Positions 1 to 5,378 of a DNA stretch of 6,917 nt are shown piece by piece. A program made the translations under genes and the position numbers. Within the stretch, counting starts at the first letter, position 1. Every line of letters begins with the position of its first letter. The notes beneath the pieces were generated by a model. It was not told the origin of the DNA, searched no databases, and saw only the letters and a list, made by a program, of their open reading frames with translations. Source of the stretch: Acidimicrobiia bacterium (GTDB taxonomy: Bacteria > Actinomycetota > Acidimicrobiia > Spongiisociales > JAHEDJ01); contig JAUVQS010000082.1 in assembly GCA_030598025.1 (NCBI GenBank), positions 1-6,917 of the forward strand, read 5' to 3'.

Positions 1-1
1 G

Positions 2-349
2 CGATTTCCGGGATTCATCAGACATCGCCTCGTTGGCCTCCTACACAGGCTTCCTCACCGTCAGCGTGAAGGGGTGGGCACGGTCGGGATCAGCTCCGTC
101 GGCATGTTCGGAGCCGGAGGCGGGTGTGGCCTTGGGTTCTCCGTCCAAACACTCACGATGATCATCGGCGGCGTCGTCCAACGGCCCGGTTGGGTCGCCG
201 GTGAAGTAGTGCCGCGCAGATATCTCGATCTCAGTCTTGCTTTCGACCACGACTTGGTCGACGGCGCACCGGCCGCCCGTTTTGTCGCTCGCCTGCGCGA
301 AATCCTGGAATCCGCGGCCGTGCTGGAAAACGACGACTTGATAGCCTGA
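2..349 (+). CDS. 2-oxoacid dehydrogenase E2-type acyltransferase, C-terminal fragment (5' end outside window)
   Basis: The last 115 residues of a protein of the 2-oxoacid dehydrogenase acyltransferase (E2) catalytic-domain family, which moves acyl groups to CoA. The frame stays open to the left edge, so the gene is cut by the window and not broken. Visible are the glycine-rich stretch GTVGISSVGMFG (codons from about 74), then TLTMIIGGVV, then the family's catalytic signature HDLVDG (HxxxDG, His codon 248-250), followed by AARFVARLREILES. In this fold the His acts as general base at the active site between subunits. The opening residues FPGFIRHRLVGLLHRLP resemble the helix before GTVG in stand-alone E2-like proteins of actinobacteria, so this may be such a protein and not the subunit of a classical pyruvate dehydrogenase complex. 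Lipoyl domains, if any, lie upstream. A GTG at 74 would give an improbable start in mid-domain. Confidence 0.85.
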   Translation, partial: RFPGFIRHRLVGLLHRLPHRQREGVGTVGISSVGMFGAGGGCGLGFSVQTLTMIIGGVVQRPGWVAGEVVPRRYLDLSLAFDHDLVDGAPAARFVARLREILESAAVLENDDLIA

Positions 350-374
350 TCCTTCAGCTGTTGCGGAGGTAGAG

Positions 375-764
375 ATGAACCAGAAGATCGTTGTTCGGTA
401 CCAGGACGGCACGATTCTCAAGGGCAACAGCAGCGATTTCTTTCCCAACAAGTCGCAGTTTCATCTTCGGCCGGCGGACGGCGGGGAGATGATGGTGGTG
501 AACGTTGCAGACCTGAAAGGCGTGTTCACCGTTCGCTCGTTTGAAGGCGACCCCGAGAAGCGCTCTCGCAGACAAGACGTCGAGCAGTCCGGACTCGGGC
601 GCAAGATCAAGGTGGTGTTCAACGACGGCGAAATCGTTGTCGGCTACACCTCGGGTTACTCGCCCGACCGACCCGCGTTCTTTGTCTTTCCTGCCGATCC
701 CGACGACAACACCGAGCGGATCTTCGTCGTCGCGGCAGCAACCCGCAGCATCGAGTTCCTCTAG
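375..764 (+). CDS. Small two-repeat beta-rich protein of unknown function (DUF6982-like)
   Basis: A 129-residue soluble protein with no signal peptide or membrane segment. It begins at ATG 375 behind a strong ribosome site, GGAGGT at 365-370 with a 4-nt spacer. It consists of two similar halves. Residues about 4-51 (KIVVRYQDGTILKG, then FFPNKSQFHLRPAD) align with residues about 77-128 (KIKVVFNDGEIVVG, then YSPDRPAFFVFPAD). The shared pattern is K-I-x-V, DG, I/V-x-x-G, S, P, F and PAD, joined by a charged linker (EGDPEKRSRRQDVE). The alternating hydrophobic residues suggest beta strands, possibly two small barrels. From memory this resembles the uncharacterised DUF6982 family, but I could not check it. 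The gene starts 25 nt after the E2-like gene on the same strand, so they may be co-transcribed. No enzymatic residues are evident, and no function is assigned. Confidence 0.8.
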   Translation: MNQKIVVRYQDGTILKGNSSDFFPNKSQFHLRPADGGEMMVVNVADLKGVFTVRSFEGDPEKRSRRQDVEQSGLGRKIKVVFNDGEIVVGYTSGYSPDRPAFFVFPADPDDNTERIFVVAAATRSIEFL

Positions 765-786
765 CCGGGCGCCATTTCCGTTCTTG

Positions 787-804
787 TGCCGAACTCGGTT
801 GGCA
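787..804. terminator. Weak bulged hairpin between convergent genes, possible two-way terminator
   Basis: In the 78-nt gap between the convergent ends of the two-repeat protein gene (764) and the MFS gene (843), TGCC-g-AAC pairs with GTTGGCA around a TCG loop: 7 base pairs with one bulged G. No T-run follows on either strand, so this is a weak candidate supported mainly by its position. Nothing else is evident in the gap. Confidence 0.2.
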
Positions 805-842
805 TGCGCCTCAAATCGGCTCACGAACGATTGAGAGAGGAC

Positions 843-2099
843 TCAGCCTCGGCCTCCGGCGAGTTGCGTCGCCATCGGTGATCGTTTCAGAAGGACCATA
901 GCCACGACTCCCAGCGCCGGTCCGAGAGCCAGTATCGGAAACGCCCACTGCCAGCTCCAGGCCTCGGCCAGCATGGGTACGCCGCGAATTGTCACCAGGG
1001 TGAGAAGAAATCCCACGGCCGTCTGCAGAGTGAGCGCCGTCCCGCGCAGCGCATCGTCCGCCGTTTCGGTCACCATCGTGGAGAACTGCGCGGAGTCGGC
1101 CACGACCGCGAACCCCCATACGAGGAAGACCGGAACGACCACTATTGGCGAAGCGCCAAAGATGACCGGGGTCAGGGCCGCGCAGGTTCCCGAGACGGCC
1201 ATCGACCCTCCGGCAACGAGAGAGCGGCCGTAGCGATCGGCCCACTTTCCCGCCAGCCAGGCACCGAGGCCCCCGATGCCGACGACGAAGAACGTGATGA
1301 CCGAGACCGACCCGTAGGAGCCGCCGGAGGCTTCCGCGGAGGCCGCCAGGAAGGCGGCCGTCCAGGTCCACATTGCGTACAACTCCCACATGTGGCCCAG
1401 GTATCCGTAGGTGGATAACCGCACTCCGCGATTGGCGACGACTCTGCCTACTTGCTTCCAGGAGAACTGCTGCGGAAGGGTTTCAAACGGGCCGTCAACC
1501 ACCGCCACAGCCATAACGATCACGGCCGCTCCCGTCATCACGGAGGCGGCCAGCACGACGCCGCGCCAATCGAACCCGATCCCACGAATCAGATGCGGCG
1601 TCGCGCTGCCGATCGTCAGTGCTCCCACCAGCACGCCGAGCGCCATTCCCCTCTTCCTGCTGAACCATCCCGACATGACCTTCAGGCCGCTGGGATAGAG
1701 GCCGGCCAGAGCGACTCCGGTGAGGAACCGCATGGCCATCGCCACCTCAAAATTCCCAGGACCGAGGAGCGTCAGCGCTGCATTGACGGCCAAGCCACCG
1801 ACCCCCGAGATGACGAAGAGGCGCCGGCTCGGAATGACGTCTGCAATGTTGAACACCGCCGACGCCAGAGCGCCGACCACGAACCCAACCTGGACGGCCA
1901 GCGTCAGACCCGCAGTTTGCGAACCGGACAGCACCCACAACTCCTCCAGCTGAGGAGCGACCGCGGAGGCAGAGAACCAGAGAGTCAGGGCCAGAAGCTG
2001 GCTGATGGCAATCGCGAAGAGTGCCCGGCGCTGACCCGGCAAGTACCCCTCGCCTCCCGTCGTCGATTGGTTCGAGCGGGCCGAGGAAACGTCAGCCAT
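843..2099 (-). CDS. MFS family transporter
   Basis: A 418-residue inner-membrane transporter with the usual length and twelve-helix pattern of the major facilitator superfamily. Hydrophobic segments lie at about 25-48, 63-84, 93-112, 117-140, 151-171, 180-201, 229-253, 265-284, 295-311, 318-335, 353-371 and 386-404. Helix 4 carries the arginine-led motif RFLTGVALAGLYPSG followed by GWFSRKRGMALG. The loop between helices 8 and 9 carries GKWADRYGR, the second-half copy of the MFS loop motif GxxxDRxGR. The long central loop (about 202-228) separates the two six-helix halves. The overall look recalls the nitrate/cyanate-type branch, but the substrate cannot be read from the sequence. The start ATG (2099-2097) overlaps the thioredoxin gene's stop in an 8-nt ATGGCTGA with no good Shine-Dalgarno, which suggests translation coupled to the gene before it. 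Confidence 0.9.
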   Translation of the reverse strand: MADVSSARSNQSTTGGEGYLPGQRRALFAIAISQLLALTLWFSASAVAPQLEELWVLSGSQTAGLTLAVQVGFVVGALASAVFNIADVIPSRRLFVISGVGGLAVNAALTLLGPGNFEVAMAMRFLTGVALAGLYPSGLKVMSGWFSRKRGMALGVLVGALTIGSATPHLIRGIGFDWRGVVLAASVMTGAAVIVMAVAVVDGPFETLPQQFSWKQVGRVVANRGVRLSTYGYLGHMWELYAMWTWTAAFLAASAEASGGSYGSVSVITFFVVGIGGLGAWLAGKWADRYGRSLVAGGSMAVSGTCAALTPVIFGASPIVVVPVFLVWGFAVVADSAQFSTMVTETADDALRGTALTLQTAVGFLLTLVTIRGVPMLAEAWSWQWAFPILALGPALGVVAMVLLKRSPMATQLAGGRG

Positions 2100-2646
2100 T
2101 GAGGAGGAGTTCGTTGATCTTTGCGGTCAGATCATCGGCGAAGATCGTCCCATTGTGGGTGTCGACGATCTCGCCCGCCTCATTTATGAATACGGTGGTC
2201 GGCATGGAGAACCCTCCGAACGCCAGGAAGATCTCGCCGGTCGGATCGTCCGCAAGGACATAATCGACACCGGTTGATTGAATCAGGTCGAGTGCCGACT
2301 CACGGCTGATGTCCTGCATGTCGAGGCCGAGGAAGACCACATCGTCTCCGAGTTGTTGATGCACGGCCTGGAAGTCTGGCATCTCTGCGACGCAAGCGGG
2401 GCACCAGGAGGCCCAGAAGTTCAGAACCAGCGGGGTACCGGCGAAGTCGGCGAGGCTGCCCTCGCTCCCATCGAAGTATTCGAATGTCACTTCCGGAGCC
2501 GGGTCTCCTCCCGGAGCAGCGGCGATCGAAGCGTCGCTCCCACCACCAGGGAACGCCACGAACACGGCGGTGGCTACTGCGATCAAAGTTAGAACCAATC
2601 CGATGGTGCGCCGGCTGATCTGCCTGGAGGTTGTCGAAGTTGTCAT
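2092..2646 (-). CDS. Membrane-anchored TlpA/ResA-like thioredoxin-fold protein
   Basis: A 184-residue thiol-disulfide oxidoreductase expected to sit outside the cytoplasmic membrane. Residues about 13-32 (TIGLVLTLIAVATAVFVAFP) after a short arginine-containing tail form a signal anchor. A glycine/alanine linker follows, then a thioredoxin fold. The active site is WCPAC (Cys82 and Cys85) in NFWASWCPACVAEMPDF, and the conserved cis-proline is Pro149 in SMPTTVFI. This arrangement is typical of AhpC/TSA-Redoxin-type TlpA proteins, which reduce extracytoplasmic disulfides, often during cytochrome c or other redox-protein maturation. No such partner is visible here. The start is ATG 2646, with AAGGAG at 2653-2658 and a 6-nt spacer. 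That site overlaps the stop of the preceding membrane-protein gene, and the end overlaps the MFS gene by 8 nt, so the three genes form one operon. A longer reading to 2823 only shadows the neighbour. Confidence 0.92.
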   Translation of the reverse strand: MTTSTTSRQISRRTIGLVLTLIAVATAVFVAFPGGGSDASIAAAPGGDPAPEVTFEYFDGSEGSLADFAGTPLVLNFWASWCPACVAEMPDFQAVHQQLGDDVVFLGLDMQDISRESALDLIQSTGVDYVLADDPTGEIFLAFGGFSMPTTVFINEAGEIVDTHNGTIFADDLTAKINELLLNG

Positions 2647-2652
2647 CACGTT

Positions 2653-2658
2653 CTCCTT
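2653..2658 (-). promoter_or_regulatory. Ribosome binding site of the thioredoxin gene, overlapping the upstream stop codon
   Basis: AAGGAG on the minus strand, 6 nt before ATG 2646. Its first two bases are part of the TAA stop (2659-2657) of the membrane-protein gene, so ribosomes finishing that gene stop on this site. It fixes the thioredoxin start. Confidence 0.75.
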
Positions 2659-3037
2659 AGGAGTGCTGTTTCCACGCGCCGACGGCTGCACCTGCGAGCC
2701 CTCCGAGCAGCGCGAAGACGACCGCTTCCAATGCCGCGCCGCCCACCGGAAGCAGCGACGGGCCGGCCAAACGCCCTGCGGCTGAGAGTGAAGCGCTGAT
2801 GGCCAGAGCCAGGACGACGCCACCTCCGACGAGGCTGAAGACCTTGCCGATTGTCACGGCCGAAGACTCAAGGGCATAGATCAGCGCCGGGACCGCGGCG
2901 ACCAGCAGCGGTCCCAGGTGGTAGGTGGTGCCGTCTATGGCAAGCCCGAGCACGAGCCACAGAAGTCCGAGGCCGAGGCCGGTGAGCACTGCTGAGCGGA
3001 GTTCATTGGTTATGGGTGTTGCGGTTGTCGTGGTCAT
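2657..3037 (-). CDS. Small four-helix membrane protein, unknown function
   Basis: A 126-residue, very hydrophobic protein. Four likely membrane helices lie at about 16-34, 40-57, 62-86 and 96-121. The N-terminus (MTTTTATPITNELR) is short and threonine-rich, and the C-terminus is AWKQHS. The glycine/alanine-rich helices (GLGLGLLWLVLGLAI, GGLAGAAVGAW) suggest tight helix packing. I recognise no catalytic or ligand-binding motif. It is the first gene of the leftward operon with the TlpA-like thioredoxin and MFS transporter and is divergent from the Crp/Fnr-type regulator. The ATG at 3037 lacks a clear Shine-Dalgarno (GTTGTCACCAGC precedes it), so the message might be nearly leaderless. A TTG start at 3094 would add 19 residues but would sit inside the palindromic operator candidate, so I reject it. 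A transport or redox accessory role is possible but rests on context alone. Confidence 0.75.
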   Translation of the reverse strand: MTTTTATPITNELRSAVLTGLGLGLLWLVLGLAIDGTTYHLGPLLVAAVPALIYALESSAVTIGKVFSLVGGGVVLALAISASLSAAGRLAGPSLLPVGGAALEAVVFALLGGLAGAAVGAWKQHS

Positions 3038-3077
3038 GCTGGTGACAACGCCAACATGATCCACCCAACTCAACAAC

Positions 3078-3093
3078 TGTCGGCAAGCCGACA
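3078..3093. promoter_or_regulatory. Candidate Crp/Fnr-type operator, site 1 (TGTCG-N6-CGACA)
   Basis: TGTCGGCAAGCCGACA is a perfect inverted repeat with 7-nt arms around AA. The outer 5-nt half-sites separated by 6 nt match the geometry of CRP sites (TGTGA-N6-TCACA), with different inner bases. It lies 41 nt upstream of the leftward operon's ATG and 55 nt upstream of the regulator's ATG. The likely binder is the adjacent Crp/Fnr protein. Binding is inferred. Confidence 0.6.
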
Positions 3094-3115
3094 AACTCCG
3101 ATCGTCCCTGGAATC

Positions 3116-3131
3116 TGTCGTGTTGCCGACT
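3116..3131. promoter_or_regulatory. Candidate Crp/Fnr-type operator, site 2 (imperfect copy)
   Basis: TGTCGTGTTGCCGACT has the same TGTCG-N6-CGAC(A) plan as site 1, agreeing at 11 of 16 positions including both half-sites except the last base. It lies 38 nt downstream of site 1 and 5 nt before the AAAGGAG ribosome site of the regulator gene. Occupancy here would be expected to block that gene, so it could serve autorepression. Confidence 0.45.
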
Positions 3132-3147
3132 ATGCGAAAGGAGCCCT

Positions 3148-3885
3148 ATGAATGTCGGAACACCGACCATTGATTCCGGGTTGTATTCCTCGAGGAGGAT
3201 GCCGCCCGTGACGGTTGCAGATCAACAGCATTTTGCCTGGCTCGCTCGAAGCTTCGGGCGCACCGACTACCTGCCGCTGAGTCCGGCGGATCTCAGCGCC
3301 CTGACCGAGACCGGTGAGTATGTCGAGAAGTACCCGGGAACCCACCTGTTTCGAGAGGGCGAGATCGCCCGCCATGCCTACATCATTGAGAAGGGCGAGG
3401 TGGAACTGTATCGAACGATCGGAGACCTCAAGCGCGTCGTCACGAGAGTCGGCGAGGGAACCGTACTAGGCGACATCGCCATGTTCCAGGAAGAGCCGTA
3501 CATCTCCTCCGCCAAGGCCATCACGCCCGTCCGAGCCTTTCGGTTCGATAGGGACAAGCTGCTGCCGGTGCTCGTGAAACACCCCGTCGTAACTTTGCGG
3601 TGGCTGGTGGCCGGCCTGAGCCAGTTGGAGTCAACGCAACGGCGCGTCTTGCGACTCATGCATCGAACAGTCAAGGAGCAGGTGGCTGAGATGCTGCTGG
3701 ACGACGCGGACCAGCGAGGCGAAGTCCACATTTCACAGGGAGCACTGGCGACCCTCCTGGGTGCCTCACGACAGACCGTCAACGAGGCGCTCGCCGACCT
3801 CAAAGAGGCCGGAGCGGCGGAGACCGGCTATCGCCTTATCCGGGTGGTTGATCGTGAGGCGCTGGCAGAGGCCGCCGGCCACTAG
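3148..3885 (+). CDS. Crp/Fnr-family transcriptional regulator
   Basis: A 245-residue regulator with the usual two-domain plan. Residues about 42-155 form the cyclic-nucleotide-binding-like beta roll (GTHLFREGEIARHAYIIEKG, then GEGTVLGDIAMFQEEP). Residues about 140-172 form the long dimerisation helix. The winged helix-turn-helix lies at about 176-236 with recognition helix ASRQTVNEALADL. Compared with E. coli CRP, Arg180 is kept (R208), but Glu181 is Gln209 and Arg185 is Glu213. In the nucleotide pocket the segment EEPYISSAKA lacks the Arg that grips the cAMP phosphate, so cAMP is probably not the signal. No N-terminal Cys cluster for an Fnr-type Fe-S centre is present. The start is ATG 3148 with AAAGGAG at 3137-3143. 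A GTG at 3208, 9 nt after GAGGAGG, is a plausible second start. It is divergent from the TlpA/MFS operon and beside two candidate operators. Confidence 0.9.
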   Translation: MNVGTPTIDSGLYSSRRMPPVTVADQQHFAWLARSFGRTDYLPLSPADLSALTETGEYVEKYPGTHLFREGEIARHAYIIEKGEVELYRTIGDLKRVVTRVGEGTVLGDIAMFQEEPYISSAKAITPVRAFRFDRDKLLPVLVKHPVVTLRWLVAGLSQLESTQRRVLRLMHRTVKEQVAEMLLDDADQRGEVHISQGALATLLGASRQTVNEALADLKEAGAAETGYRLIRVVDREALAEAAGH

Positions 3886-3901
3886 TCCAGATGCCCGACC
3901 G

Positions 3902-4291
3902 CTAACCCCCTCCGGGGAAATCCAACGCCTCCCTGGGGTCGACCGGTGGCTTCTGCGACAAGCCGACCATGTTGCCGTCCGGATCGAATACGGCCGCCAG
4001 GCGGTCACCCCACGGTGTGTCGGTGGGCGGATACCGCACCTCGGCGCCGAGTCCGACGATCCGCTCAAAGGTTCCCTCGAGATCCTCGACCCGGAACCAC
4101 AGGGCAACGTTGCTCGGTGTCACCGTCGCGTCGTCGACCTGATCGATCCCCAGGTACAGCCCCTCAAGCTGGAAGCCGCGATGTCGCTCCTGCTCCTGCG
4201 GATCGTCGAGTTCGAACGCCGCTTGATAGAACGAAGCCAGTTGGACCATATTCGGCGTGAAGATGATGGCGGTATCAACGACTGGAGCCAT
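3902..4291 (-). CDS. VOC (glyoxalase/bleomycin-resistance fold) family protein
   Basis: A 129-residue cytoplasmic protein with the paired beta-alpha-beta-beta-beta modules of the vicinal oxygen chelate superfamily. Module one covers about residues 4-52 (VVDTAIIFTPNMVQLASFYQ, then GFQLEGLYLGI). Module two covers about 61-112 (NVALWFRVEDLEGTFERI, GAEVRYPP, WGDRLAAVFDPDGNMVGL). The DPDGN turn near the end is typical. The His and Glu metal ligands of glyoxalase I are not evident: the first strand has no His, and the final strand reads NMVGL, not N-x-x-E-L. It may therefore bind a ligand without metal, and the substrate is unknown. The start is ATG 4291, 12 nt after AAGGAGG (4304-4310 on the minus strand). 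A TTG at 4315 would lie before that ribosome site and is unlikely. The gene is divergent from the polymerase gene across a long palindrome and convergent with the Crp/Fnr gene, 16 nt apart. Confidence 0.85.
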   Translation of the reverse strand: MAPVVDTAIIFTPNMVQLASFYQAAFELDDPQEQERHRGFQLEGLYLGIDQVDDATVTPSNVALWFRVEDLEGTFERIVGLGAEVRYPPTDTPWGDRLAAVFDPDGNMVGLSQKPPVDPREALDFPGGG

Positions 4292-4292
4292 T

Positions 4293-4310
4293 GGAGGAGA
4301 ATACCTCCTT
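4293..4310 (-). promoter_or_regulatory. Ribosome binding site of the VOC gene facing an anti-Shine-Dalgarno run
   Basis: On the minus strand AAGGAGG (4310-4304) is followed, 6 nt after its GGAGG, by CCTCC (4297-4293), just before ATG 4291. GGAGG and CCTCC could pair and hide the ribosome site. The alternative pairing AGGAG with CTCCT gives the same result. The stem is only 5 base pairs. Confidence 0.4.
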
Positions 4311-4319
4311 CCCAATTCC

Positions 4320-4371
4320 CGTTTTCGCGCGGCATTCTGACCCTATAGGGTGAGAATGCCGCGCGAAAACG
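4320..4371. repeat. 52-nt nearly perfect palindrome between divergent genes
   Basis: The left arm CGTTTTCGCGCGGCATTCT (4320-4338) is the exact reverse complement of 4353-4371. Between them is G, the self-complementary ACCCTATAGGGT (4340-4351), and G. The only mismatch in 26 pairs is the G/G at 4339 and 4352. TTCCC (4316-4320) can also pair with GGGAA (4374-4378) beyond a short bulge. It fills the gap between the VOC gene (minus) and the polymerase gene (plus). It has no T-run and lies upstream of both genes, so it is not a terminator. It may be an operator, a symmetric promoter or a small mobile or repetitive palindrome. Confidence 0.85.
4340..4351. promoter_or_regulatory. Candidate symmetric -10 element (TAGGGT on both strands)
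   Basis: ACCCTATAGGGT presents TAGGGT, a TAnnnT-type -10 hexamer, at 4346-4351 on plus and 4345-4340 on minus. By symmetry each has the same poor -35 (TTTCGC, 17-nt spacer). Start points would fall near 4358 (plus) and 4333 (minus), giving leaders that contain the ribosome sites of the polymerase and VOC genes. No transcription data are available, so this is inferred. Confidence 0.35.
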
Positions 4372-4385
4372 AGGGGAAGAGCGAT

Positions 4386-5378
4386 TTGGCGTCAACCGAG
4401 ACCCATGTCGAAGTCGAAGGTCGGGAGATCCGGATCACGAGTCCCGATAAGGTGCTGTTTCCCGAACAGGGTTGGACCAAGCTCGATGTGATCGAGCACT
4501 TCGTCATGTGCGCTTCGGGAGCGCTGCGAGGTGTCGACAACCGCCCGTCACTGTTGAAGCGCTGGAATCAGGGTGTTGGTGAACGGCCTCTCTTCGTCAA
4601 GCGTCCGAAGGGCGCTCCACGTTTGGTTGACGTGACTTTCCCGTCCGCCCGGCCCGGCCAGATGTTCGCGCCAATCGACCAGGGTGACGTCATCTGGATG
4701 GCACAGATGAACTGCATCGACCTCAACCCCTGGAATGCACGGGCCGACGATCTTCTCCACCCGGACGAACTCCGGATCGATCTCGATCCCACGGAAGGCC
4801 ACGACTTCGAAGCCGCCCGGGAGGTAGCCGCCACCGTTCGTGAAACGCTCGACGATCTCGGCCTGGTGGGCTGGCCGAAGACGTCCGGCAACCGGGGAAT
4901 CCATATCTATATTCGACTCGAACGGGAGTGGGACTTCTTCGAGGTGCGCCGCGCAGGTCTGGCCCTCGCCCGCGAAGTCGAACGCCGCAACGAACTGGCC
5001 ACCACTGCCTGGTGGAAGGAAGAGCGCGACGGTGTCTTCCTCGACTACAACCAAAACGCCTGGGACAAGACGATCGCCTCCGCCTACTCGATCCGGCACA
5101 CCGGGTTGGTCTCAACACCATTCGACTGGGCCGAGTTGGCCGACATCGACCATCGGGCCATGGACTTGATGTCGTTCAAGGACCGCTGGGCAGAGGTCGG
5201 CGATCTGACCGACGGAATCGACGAGGCAGCCGGTCGTCTCGAGGGACTCCTGGAGATGGTGGCGGCCGACGAGGAGGACGGACTGGGGGACGCCCCCTGG
5301 CCACCTCACTACCCGAAGATGCCGGGCGAGCCACCGCGCGTGCAGCCTTCGAAAATGCGCAAAGAGAACTGGGATTAG
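4386..5378 (+). CDS. Stand-alone LigD-like primase-polymerase (AEP family, PolD/Prim-PolC type)
   Basis: A 330-residue DNA repair polymerase related to the polymerase domain of LigD but without nuclease or ligase domains. It belongs to the archaeo-eukaryotic primase fold. Visible in order are VEVEGREIRITSPDKVLFPE, the template/primer region ERPLFVKRPKGAP, the metal-binding DxD in ELRIDLDP (Asp132, Asp134), the nucleotide-binding motif TSGNRGIHIY (Ser167 to His173) and the third acidic site in FLDYNQNAWDKTIASAYS (Asp220). The C-terminus, APWPPHYPKMPGEPPRVQPS, is typical of this subfamily. Such enzymes fill short gaps, often with ribonucleotides, in end joining and base excision repair. The start is uncertain: TTG 4386, preceded by GAGGGGAAG (4371-4379), gives the expected N-terminus. 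ATG 4356 or GTG 4350 would lie inside the palindrome and would need a leaderless or weak site. A LigC-type ligase lies about 0.6 kb downstream on the other strand. Confidence 0.88.
   Translation: MASTETHVEVEGREIRITSPDKVLFPEQGWTKLDVIEHFVMCASGALRGVDNRPSLLKRWNQGVGERPLFVKRPKGAPRLVDVTFPSARPGQMFAPIDQGDVIWMAQMNCIDLNPWNARADDLLHPDELRIDLDPTEGHDFEAAREVAATVRETLDDLGLVGWPKTSGNRGIHIYIRLEREWDFFEVRRAGLALAREVERRNELATTAWWKEERDGVFLDYNQNAWDKTIASAYSIRHTGLVSTPFDWAELADIDHRAMDLMSFKDRWAEVGDLTDGIDEAAGRLEGLLEMVAADEEDGLGDAPWPPHYPKMPGEPPRVQPSKMRKENWD

Larger units (their letters stand above)
3038..3147. promoter_or_regulatory. Divergent promoter region between the membrane-protein/TlpA/MFS operon and the Crp/Fnr gene
   Basis: This 110-nt gap must carry the promoters for both directions. 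It holds a perfect 16-nt palindrome (3078-3093) and a related imperfect copy (3116-3131). On the plus strand GAATCT (3111-3116) could serve as a poor -10 box. No convincing -35 box is visible on either strand, which would fit activator-dependent transcription. Confidence 0.55.

Noticed and set aside
2..73. Suspected frameshift at the left end of the E2-like gene, because the neighbouring frame also reads sensibly (DIASLASYTGFLTVSVKG)
   Set aside because: The frame of the catalytic part stays open to base 2, and its residues fit the helix expected before GTVG, so an edge truncation explains the data.
354..824. 156-residue open frame opposite the two-repeat protein
   Set aside because: The plus-strand gene has a strong ribosome site and an internal repeat, while this frame has neither.
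1452..2102. 216-residue open frame on the plus strand opposite the MFS gene
   Set aside because: It is rich in Arg, His and Gln with no domain pattern. It is a high-GC antisense shadow of the clear MFS coding frame.
2647..2823. N-terminal extension of the thioredoxin protein by 59 residues
   Set aside because: The extension is the out-of-frame shadow of the membrane-protein gene. ATG 2646 has a strong AAGGAG site and gives a normal signal anchor.
3038..3094. Longer form of the small membrane protein starting at TTG 3094
   Set aside because: The start codon would lie inside the palindromic operator candidate, there is no ribosome site, and the added residues look random.
3905..3916. CCCCTCCGGGG hairpin at the end of the VOC gene as a terminator
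   Set aside because: Only four pairs. It lies inside codons for the terminal Pro-Gly-Gly-Gly and has no T-run.
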